From contig CACZFE010000132.1 of NCBI GenBank assembly GCA_902780365.1, positions 5,209 to 10,534 of the forward strand: a stretch of 5,326 nt of DNA, written 5' to 3'. This DNA is from an uncultured Spirochaetales bacterium. GTDB lineage: Bacteria > UBP6 > UBA1177. The translations under genes were made by a program, and so were the position numbers. Of this stretch, positions 1 through 5,326 are shown piece after piece; positions within the stretch are counted from its first letter, which is position 1; the number at the start of each line of letters is the position of its first letter. Under the pieces are notes generated by a model, which searched no databases, had not been told where the DNA came from, and saw only the letters and a program-made list of their open reading frames with translations.

Positions 1-2
1 CG

Positions 3-13
3 TTGGACGAAAA
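3..13 (+). promoter_or_regulatory. Candidate operator copy 1 (TTGGACGAAAA) upstream of the Fic gene
   Basis: TTGGACGAAAA at 3-13 lies one base before the Fic ribosome-binding site. The same 11 bases recur at 1023-1033, and the similarity extends into the next bases (ACGGA here at 13-17, with one extra A in the later copy). Its inverse occurs at 1000-1010 and a one-mismatch copy at 1042-1052. Copies on both sides of one gene that encodes its own winged-helix domain suggest an autoregulatory binding site. Because it lies in the leader just before the start codon, a bound protein would block transcription or translation of the Fic gene. Further copies may lie left of the window. The repeat is seen; the operator role is inferred. 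Confidence 0.5.
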
Positions 14-14
14 C

Positions 15-21
15 GGAGGAG
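15..21 (+). promoter_or_regulatory. Ribosome-binding site of the Fic gene
   Basis: GGAGGAG, a near-perfect Shine-Dalgarno sequence, ends three bases before ATG 25 (five bases counted from its GGAGG core). It fixes the Fic start and abuts the repeat at 3-13. Confidence 0.85.
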
Positions 22-24
22 TTT

Positions 25-999
25 ATGAGAAATTTTGATTACAGCCAACTGTCAGAAAAAAAATGGAACTCGGATATTTTGAATCTTGTTGCCAAAATAC
101 ACGAATACAAGGGAAAGCAGGATCTGTTTATCCGTCAGAAACCGGTGGAACTTAACCGTCTGGTGGAAATCGCCAAGATACAAAGCACGGAAGCATCCAA
201 CAAAATCGAGGGGATCGTCACGACAAGCACCCGTATGAAACAGCTGTTTGAAGAAAAAACGACTCCGCGAAACCGCGACGAAGACGAAATTATGGGATAC
301 CGCGATGTTTTGAACACGATCCACGAAAGCAACGAGCACATTCCGGTGCGTCCTTCCTATATTCTTCAGCTTCACCGGGATCTTTTGAAAAGAGCGGGGT
401 TTTCTTTCGGAGGACACTTTAAAAATGTCCAGAATTATATCAACGAGATGAGGCCGGACGGCACTGTCGTCACCAGATTTATTCCCCTGATTCTGATTCC
501 GGTCTTCATCTGCGATTTTCTATGCATCCACCCGTTCAATGACGGCAACGGCAGGATGAGCCGCCTTCTCACACTGCTTCTTCTCTATAAATGCGGCTAC
601 AATGTAGGAAAATACATAAGTATCGAAAAACAGATAGAAAAAACTAAGGATTTGTATTATGACGCGCTTGAGGAAGCAGACAAAGATTGGCATGAAAACA
701 AAAATGATCCGACACCATTCATAAAATATATGCTTCAGGTGATTTTAGCCTGCTACATAGAATTTGAAGACCGTGTCGGAATGATGCGCGGCGGCAGTAC
801 AAGCAAGGCTTATGACATCGTCAGACAGTATGTTGAAGAAAAAATCGGGAAATTTACAGGAGCGGATGTTGTTTCGCACTGCCCCGGCATAAGCAGATCG
901 TCAGCTCTTGCAGCCCTGAAAAAACTTACGGAAGAAGGTTTTATTATCAGGGAAGGTATAGGCAAAAGCACATTTTATGTCCGTGCTGACAGTAAATGA
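25..999 (+). CDS. Fic family protein (probable AMP transferase, class II) with C-terminal winged helix
   Basis: Fic enzymes usually transfer AMP from ATP to a hydroxyl side chain of a target protein; the target here is unknown. The 324-residue product has an N-terminal Fic_N-type region (about 1-90) with the inhibitory motif S58-N-K-I-E62-G63, whose Glu in class II proteins blocks ATP binding. The complete catalytic loop HPFNDGNGR is at 169-177 (His169 as base, Asp173 for Mg2+, Arg177 for phosphates). A winged-helix DNA-binding domain covers about 257-320. Start ATG 25 has a strong ribosome-binding site. Relatives I recall are about 350-370 residues; here RFIPL (151-155) runs straight into ILIPVF, so about 28 residues that carry the flap and a helix seem absent. 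The protein may therefore have altered target docking or be inactive despite its intact motif. It lies 173 bases before hsdR on the same strand. Family assignment is firm; activity and target are uncertain. Confidence 0.93.
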   Translation: MRNFDYSQLSEKKWNSDILNLVAKIHEYKGKQDLFIRQKPVELNRLVEIAKIQSTEASNKIEGIVTTSTRMKQLFEEKTTPRNRDEDEIMGYRDVLNTIHESNEHIPVRPSYILQLHRDLLKRAGFSFGGHFKNVQNYINEMRPDGTVVTRFIPLILIPVFICDFLCIHPFNDGNGRMSRLLTLLLLYKCGYNVGKYISIEKQIEKTKDLYYDALEEADKDWHENKNDPTPFIKYMLQVILACYIEFEDRVGMMRGGSTSKAYDIVRQYVEEKIGKFTGADVVSHCPGISRSSALAALKKLTEEGFIIREGIGKSTFYVRADSK

Positions 1000-1033
1000 T
1001 TTTCGTCCAAAATACAGCAAAATTGGACGAAAA
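1000..1033. repeat. Perfect 11-bp inverted repeat directly after the Fic gene (candidate operator)
   Basis: The left arm TTTTCGTCCAA (1000-1010) starts on the base after the Fic stop codon. The right arm TTGGACGAAAA (1023-1033) is its exact reverse complement, with a 12-base spacer. The right arm is also the direct repeat of the element at 3-13, exactly 1020 bases away. It is a poor intrinsic terminator: the stem has only four G-C pairs and is followed by A and C, not by a T run. A dyad binding site for a dimeric regulator, such as the Fic protein's own winged helix, fits better. It lies between the Fic gene and hsdR and could control either. The dyad is seen; the function is inferred. Confidence 0.6.
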
Positions 1034-1041
1034 ACGGAATG

Positions 1042-1052
1042 TTGGATGAAAA
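1042..1052 (+). repeat. Third direct copy of the element, one mismatch (TTGGATGAAAA)
   Basis: TTGGATGAAAA differs from TTGGACGAAAA by one C-to-T change. It starts 19 bases after the preceding copy, in the same orientation, roughly two helical turns, so two proteins could bind the same DNA face. It supports a clustered operator array in the spacer before hsdR rather than a single chance match. Confidence 0.45.
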
Positions 1053-1172
1053 TGAGAAAATCATGAAAATAAATATTGTAAAACACTCAAAATATGTGGG
1101 AATTTAGAAAAAAGGGTAACTGATTGATTTATATATTGCTTTCAGCTATTATCCAACGGATGAGGTGGTAAG
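1053..1172 (+). promoter_or_regulatory. AT-rich leader of hsdR; possible weak promoter
   Basis: This AT-rich stretch between the repeat cluster and hsdR should hold the hsdR promoter if the RM genes are not read through from the Fic gene. A -10-like TATATT lies at 1132-1137, but I see no convincing -35 box at 16-18 bases upstream, so the promoter call is weak. No convincing terminator for the Fic gene is visible, so read-through transcription remains possible. ATCCAAC at 1151-1157 is the inverse of GTTGGAT at 1041-1047; at seven bases this may be chance. Confidence 0.25.
1162..1168 (+). promoter_or_regulatory. Ribosome-binding site of hsdR
   Basis: GAGGTGG lies four bases before ATG 1173. 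It is a good Shine-Dalgarno match and supports this start over later in-frame ATGs. Confidence 0.75.
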
Positions 1173-4100
1173 ATGAAATCAAATTTCGATTTTCTTAACA
1201 AGTATTGGCCAGCGTTAGCTCAAATAGGAGCAAATGCAGAAAACTATTTATATTCAGATCCGAATGCTTGTATTTATAAGATCGGGATATTTGCTGAGCG
1301 TATGGTTCAGGAAATTATGCTGTTTGAAGGAATTTCTGAACCAAAACAAGATAATACTCATGCAAATCGTATTCGTTTGCTGAAACGTGCCGGTCTTTTG
1401 CCTATGGATGTTGACAATACGCTTTATTTATTGCGTAAAAAGAGAAATTCTGCCGTACATGCCGGTGCCGATTCTGTCGAAGATGCCGAAACACTTTTAT
1501 CCATGAGCTATAACCTCGCAATTTGGTTTATGAAAACTTACGGTGATTGGAGTTTTGCAGCACCCGAATTTGTCATGCCGGAGAATAAATATCGTGATGA
1601 TTGGGAAGCGATAATCAAACAGCAGGAAGAGCGAATCGCCGAACTTTCAATGCAATTGGAAAGCGTAACCACGGCAGCTTCCGGAACATCGAAAATCGAA
1701 CGAATCAAACAGTCTGAAAAAGTTTCTTCCATGATGGACTGGACAGAAGCGCAAACACGCTGCCTTATTGATGAACAGCTCAGGAAAGCCGGATGGGAAG
1801 TAGACACTAAAACTCTTCGCTACAGTAAAGGAACAAGGCCTGTCAAAGGTAAAGACATGATTATAAGTGAATGGCCTACCAATTCAGAATTTCAAGGCAA
1901 GGGTTATGCCGATTACGCTTTTTTTATCGGCGAAGACCTTGTAGCACTTATGGATGCAAAAAAGATGTCCGATGATGTTGCATCCACTATTGATGTCCAA
2001 GTAAAAGATTATGCTTCACACATTAGGCCGGAAGATTTGCATTATACTGTCGGAACATGGGGAAATTATCAGGTGCCTTTCCTGTTTGCGTCTAACGGAC
2101 GAGCTTATTTGGAGCAACTGCGAACAAAATCAGGCATTTGGTTTTTGGATATCCGAAAACAAAGCAACCAACCATATCCCATACGCAACTGGTTCAGTCC
2201 GAATGACCTGAAAGAGAAACTTAGTCAGGACATTTCATCGGCAAACAAAACTTTGGAATCGGCAGATGACAACTTTATGACTGATCGAAACGGTCTCAAC
2301 CTGAGAGATTATCAAATAAAAGCTATAAATAAAGCCATCGAAGCTATATTAGAGGGAAAGCAGACGGCTTTGCTTGCTATGGCCACTGGAACCGGAAAAA
2401 CCCGAACAATTCTCGGGCTTATATATAAAGTGCTTGAATCCAAGCGGTTCCGCAGGATTCTTTTTCTTGTAGATCGTGTGGCTCTCGGCGAACAGGCTAT
2501 GGATACTTTCAGAGATGTAAAATTGAAAGATCTTTTGGCTTTAAACAGTATTTATGAAATCAGAGATATCGAAGACAATATCATAGATACAGATACAAAA
2601 GTGAGTATATCAACAGTCCAGGGATTGTTGAAAAGAACAATTCTGTCAGATAAACCTGATTTGACGCCAGGCGCATTCGACTTGATTGTTGTGGATGAGG
2701 CACACCGCGGATATATTCTGGATCGCGAGATGACAGAAGAAGAAATGCTTTACGACAATCAGAACGATTATATGAGCAAGTATAAGCAGGTTATTGAATA
2801 TTTTGATGCTGTAAAAATCGCTCTGACTGCCACTCCTGCGCTGCACACAACTGAGATTTTCGGAGAACCTGTTTTCACATACAGTTACCGTGAAGCTGTA
2901 ATTGACGGTTGGCTGGTTGACTATGATCCTCCATATAAAATCAATACGGACTTCATCGAGAACAAGGCAAAGTTCAAGCGAGGTGAAACAATCGCCGTCT
3001 ACGATCCGAACACCTTAGAACTTTTAAATGGTTCGATAATGCAGGATGAACTGGAGTTCGATGTCTCTGAATTTAACAAAAAGATCATACTTCCTGATCA
3101 TACCTATAAAGTTCTGCGTGAAGTTGCAGAATCTCTGAACCCTGAGAGCATGGAAAAGACTCTGATTTTTGCAGTGAATGACGCTCATGCAGACCAAATC
3201 GTCGATACTCTCCGTAAAATATATGAGCCTTACGGTGTTTCCAATGATGCCATCATGAAAATTACCGGAAAAACCGCCGGTGCAAACAAAAAAAAGATTT
3301 CACAAGTTATCAAGAAATACAAAAATGACCAATATCCAAATATTGCCGTGACAGTTGATCTTCTGACTACCGGAATTGATGTTCCTTCTATCTGCAATCT
3401 GGTTTTTATGCGCAAAATCAATAGCCGAATCCTTTTTGAACAGATGTTGGGGCGTGCAACACGTCCGTGTCCTGGGATCGGGAAAACACATTTCAATATT
3501 TTTGATGTCGCTAAAGTCATGGAAGATATTGGGGATGTCTCCACTATGAAATCTGTTTATGTCAAAAAGACTATGGCAGAACTGTTGGAAGATCTTTTCC
3601 GTCCTGGCGAAACTAGCAAACAGGCCACGAAAGACAGCATATTGGCAAAGCTTCAGCGGAAGAATAACAGTCTGACCGAAGAACAGAGGTTCAAGATTTC
3701 AGAATATTTGGACGGAGGCAGTCTCAAGACCTATGTCAAAGAACTGAAGAACAGCACAGAAGAAGCATTTATCAAACGCTGTCATCAAGATTATGATTTT
3801 CTGTTGTGGGTTGACAGTCTTAAACCATTGAAATCCACTATTTATCATTCGGATAAGGAAGATACGCTTCTGGAAACGACTCGCGGTTACGGCAAAACAG
3901 ATAGACCGGAAGACTATCTGGAATCTTTCGCAACTTTTGTTAATGAAAATAAGGATAAGATCGAGGCAATTAAAATTGCCTGCACCAAACCAAGTGATAT
4001 GACCAGAGCGCAGCTGCGCGAGCTTAAACTGATCTTTGACAAAGAGAGTTTTTCAGAAACCAATCTCAATAAGGCTACAAGTGCTTTAAAAAACGAAGAG

Positions 4101-4409
4101 ATTGTTGCTGATATCATCTCCTATATCCGCCAGGCTGTACTGAAAACACCGATTTTTAACCGTGAAGATCGTGTGAAAACGGCTTTTGCGAAACTGACGG
4201 CAGCGCACAAATTCAGCAAAATGCAATTGGATATGTTGGACAAAATAAAAACTTACATGCTTCATGAAAGCATATTGAATCGGGAAACATTCGAAGCCCC
4301 GGCATTTAAGATGGATGGAGGCTTTAAACAGTTCGATAAGAAGTTTGACGGCAAACTGACTGATCTGATCAGGGAACTGAACAAATATATTTATGAGGGA
4401 GCGGCATAA
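1173..4409 (+). CDS. hsdR: Type I restriction endonuclease subunit R (HsdR) with N-terminal DUF4145-like domain
   Basis: HsdR is the motor and nuclease subunit of a type I RM complex: it pumps unmodified DNA past the complex using ATP and cuts it far from the recognition site. The 1078-residue protein begins with a DUF4145-like helical domain (about 15-125, including RKKRNSAVHAG near 88-98) and a short predicted coiled coil (about 142-166). The nuclease domain (about 185-330) shows D247, then D261-A-K263, then Q276xxxY280; the 14- and 2-residue spacings fit the HsdR pattern D-x13-E-x-K, but Asp replaces the usual Glu. The superfamily 2 helicase core has Walker A ATGTGKT (404-410), DEAH (508-511), LTATP (551-555), TTGIDVP (732-738) and QMLGRATR (757-764). 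The tail (about 860-1078) fits the EcoEI-type R C-terminal domain, which in this family docks to HsdM. Length is normal and the frame is unbroken. It ends in a one-base overlap with hsdM. Confidence 0.96.
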   Translation: MKSNFDFLNKYWPALAQIGANAENYLYSDPNACIYKIGIFAERMVQEIMLFEGISEPKQDNTHANRIRLLKRAGLLPMDVDNTLYLLRKKRNSAVHAGADSVEDAETLLSMSYNLAIWFMKTYGDWSFAAPEFVMPENKYRDDWEAIIKQQEERIAELSMQLESVTTAASGTSKIERIKQSEKVSSMMDWTEAQTRCLIDEQLRKAGWEVDTKTLRYSKGTRPVKGKDMIISEWPTNSEFQGKGYADYAFFIGEDLVALMDAKKMSDDVASTIDVQVKDYASHIRPEDLHYTVGTWGNYQVPFLFASNGRAYLEQLRTKSGIWFLDIRKQSNQPYPIRNWFSPNDLKEKLSQDISSANKTLESADDNFMTDRNGLNLRDYQIKAINKAIEAILEGKQTALLAMATGTGKTRTILGLIYKVLESKRFRRILFLVDRVALGEQAMDTFRDVKLKDLLALNSIYEIRDIEDNIIDTDTKVSISTVQGLLKRTILSDKPDLTPGAFDLIVVDEAHRGYILDREMTEEEMLYDNQNDYMSKYKQVIEYFDAVKIALTATPALHTTEIFGEPVFTYSYREAVIDGWLVDYDPPYKINTDFIENKAKFKRGETIAVYDPNTLELLNGSIMQDELEFDVSEFNKKIILPDHTYKVLREVAESLNPESMEKTLIFAVNDAHADQIVDTLRKIYEPYGVSNDAIMKITGKTAGANKKKISQVIKKYKNDQYPNIAVTVDLLTTGIDVPSICNLVFMRKINSRILFEQMLGRATRPCPGIGKTHFNIFDVAKVMEDIGDVSTMKSVYVKKTMAELLEDLFRPGETSKQATKDSILAKLQRKNNSLTEEQRFKISEYLDGGSLKTYVKELKNSTEEAFIKRCHQDYDFLLWVDSLKPLKSTIYHSDKEDTLLETTRGYGKTDRPEDYLESFATFVNENKDKIEAIKIACTKPSDMTRAQLRELKLIFDKESFSETNLNKATSALKNEEIVADIISYIRQAVLKTPIFNREDRVKTAFAKLTAAHKFSKMQLDMLDKIKTYMLHESILNRETFEAPAFKMDGGFKQFDKKFDGKLTDLIRELNKYIYEGAA

Positions 4410-4411
4410 TG
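4395..4411 (+). promoter_or_regulatory. hsdM ribosome-binding site and TAATG stop-start overlap
   Basis: GAGGGAG (4395-4401), inside the last hsdR codons, sits seven bases before ATG 4409. The hsdR stop TAA (4407-4409) shares its last A with that ATG. This arrangement implies translational coupling, keeping HsdM production tied to HsdR on a shared mRNA. Confidence 0.8.
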
Positions 4412-5326
4412 AGTACACAAGACATCGTTCAAAAACTTTGGAATCTCTGCAACATTCTGCGTGATGACGGCATCACATACCATCAGTACGTCACTGAGCT
4501 GACCTATATTCTGTTCCTCAAGATGATCAATGAAAACGGCACAGAACAAAAGCTCATTGAAGCTGTGCAAAAAATGCTGGAAAAGCTTGATAATGAAGAA
4601 AAAAGCAGATTCGAGGCATTGAGTAAGTATTCCTGGGAATACATGAGCACTTTGGAAGGACTAGAGCTGAAAAAATACTACAACAAACTTCTGGCGGAAT
4701 TGGGTACAGCACCGTTAAACGAGATTAGCCAGATTTATGTCAAAGCCGTTTCCAGTATTGATGAACCGCGCAACCTTAAAAAAATCATTTCTGAAATTGG
4801 TAAGTTAGATTGGTTTGATGCTACAAACGAGGGCTTGGGTGACCTGTATGAAGGTCTTTTGCAGAAAAATGCTGACGAAAAGAAATCCGGTGCAGGGCAG
4901 TATTTCACTCCTCGCGTTCTGATCGATGTTATGACGGAACTGATTGAGCCCAAATTGGGCGAAAAGTGCTTTGACCCGGCCTGTGGCACATTTGGCTTTA
5001 TGATTGCAGCTTATCGTGTCGCGACTCAAGGAAAATCATTTTATGACTTGTCGGATGCCGAAGTGAAGCAGATTCAAAATTGTTTCGGCGGTGTTGAACT
5101 GGTTCCAGATGCCCACCGTCTGGCATTGATGAATGCTTATCTTCACAAAGTTCCTTCAAATATTGAGTGTATGGACTCTCTTTCTTCCAACGCCAAGAAG
5201 TTTCAAGGATTTGATGTTGTGCTGACAAATCCGCCTTTCGGCACAAAGAAAGGCGGCGAGCGTCCTACGAGGGATGATATCTCTTTCCGCACGTCCAATA
5301 AGCAGTTGAATTTCCTGCAGGTTATT
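4409..5326 (+). CDS. hsdM: Type I DNA methyltransferase subunit M (HsdM), 5' part only
   Basis: HsdM transfers methyl from S-adenosylmethionine to adenine N6 at the host's recognition sites, protecting self DNA, and bridges HsdS and HsdR. The frame is open from ATG 4409 to the window edge, giving 306 residues; family members run to about 480-520, so roughly the last third is missing because the window ends, not through mutation. Residues 1-130 form the helical N-terminal domain (HsdM_N type). The methyltransferase domain follows, with QYFTPR at 164-169, SAM-binding motif I DPACGTFGF at 189-197 and catalytic motif IV NPPF at 274-277, followed by GTKKGGERPTRDD and SNKQLNF, a stretch typical of HsdM. 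Motif I has Phe195 where many methyltransferases have Gly or Ala; I believe this occurs in the HsdM subfamily. The gene is coupled to hsdR; hsdS is expected further right. Confidence 0.95.
   Translation, partial: MSTQDIVQKLWNLCNILRDDGITYHQYVTELTYILFLKMINENGTEQKLIEAVQKMLEKLDNEEKSRFEALSKYSWEYMSTLEGLELKKYYNKLLAELGTAPLNEISQIYVKAVSSIDEPRNLKKIISEIGKLDWFDATNEGLGDLYEGLLQKNADEKKSGAGQYFTPRVLIDVMTELIEPKLGEKCFDPACGTFGFMIAAYRVATQGKSFYDLSDAEVKQIQNCFGGVELVPDAHRLALMNAYLHKVPSNIECMDSLSSNAKKFQGFDVVLTNPPFGTKKGGERPTRDDISFRTSNKQLNFLQVI

Noticed and set aside
52..417. A 121-codon open frame on the minus strand inside the Fic gene, and similar minus-strand frames inside hsdR and hsdM
   Set aside because: They lie opposite clearly conserved coding sequence, have no recognisable domains and arise from the codon composition of the real genes.
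1000..1038. The inverted repeat after the Fic stop as an intrinsic terminator
   Set aside because: The stem has only four G-C pairs, the spacer is 12 bases, and no T run follows on either strand. The arms match an element upstream of the gene, so a binding site is more likely.
1039..1107. A 22-codon open frame starting at ATG 1039, just after the third exact occurrence of the element
   Set aside because: It has only a weak ACGGA in front, no recognisable homology, and overlaps the repeat cluster. I see no support for translation.
3708..3718. TTGGACGGAGG inside hsdR, resembling the operator element
   Set aside because: It encodes LDGG in a conserved frame and matches only the first seven bases; probably chance.
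4236..4246. TTGGACAAAAT inside hsdR, resembling the operator element
   Set aside because: Two mismatches, lies within codons for LDKI, and has no partner nearby; probably chance.
4972..5002. Phe195 in HsdM motif I (DPACGTFGF) as a disabled SAM site
   Set aside because: I believe this variant occurs in other HsdM proteins; the rest of the motif and NPPF are intact, so a functional enzyme is more likely.

Overview
The window carries three genes, all on the + strand: a Fic-domain protein (25-999), then hsdR (1173-4409) and the 5' part of hsdM (4409 to beyond the right edge) of a type I restriction-modification (RM) locus. No specificity gene (hsdS) is visible; it would normally lie downstream of hsdM or nearby. 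The DNA is moderately AT-rich, the genes have clear Shine-Dalgarno sites, and there are no tRNA, rRNA, CRISPR or insertion-sequence features. This fits an accessory (defence-type) locus of a low-to-medium GC bacterium, such as an anaerobic Firmicute or a spirochaete. The sequence alone does not fix the taxon.

Region 1-1172: the Fic gene has an intact catalytic motif (HPFNDGNGR), an N-terminal SxxxEG self-inhibitory motif and a C-terminal winged-helix domain, so it looks like a class II, self-inhibited AMP transferase with a DNA-binding tail. Two things stand out. First, compared with the family pattern I know, about 28 residues seem to be missing just before the catalytic loop, in the region that normally forms the target-docking flap and the following helix. 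Second, an 11-bp element, TTGGACGAAAA, sits just before the Fic ribosome-binding site, recurs after the gene as a perfect inverted pair starting at the base after the stop codon, and is followed by a one-mismatch copy. This looks like an operator family flanking the gene, plausibly read by the Fic winged helix and able to act on the RM genes too.

Region 1173-5326: HsdR has an N-terminal DUF4145-like domain, a short predicted coiled coil, a PD-(D/E)xK nuclease (with Asp in place of the usual Glu), a complete superfamily 2 helicase motor and a C-terminal assembly domain. hsdM starts on the last base of the hsdR stop codon (TAATG), so the two are translationally coupled. HsdM has the N-terminal helical domain, the SAM-binding motif and the NPPF catalytic motif of an N6-adenine methyltransferase before the window cuts it off. 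Together HsdR and HsdM would form, with an HsdS outside the window, a complex that methylates or cleaves DNA. The Fic gene may be an accessory toxin or regulator of the island; that link is inferred from position and from the shared repeats only.
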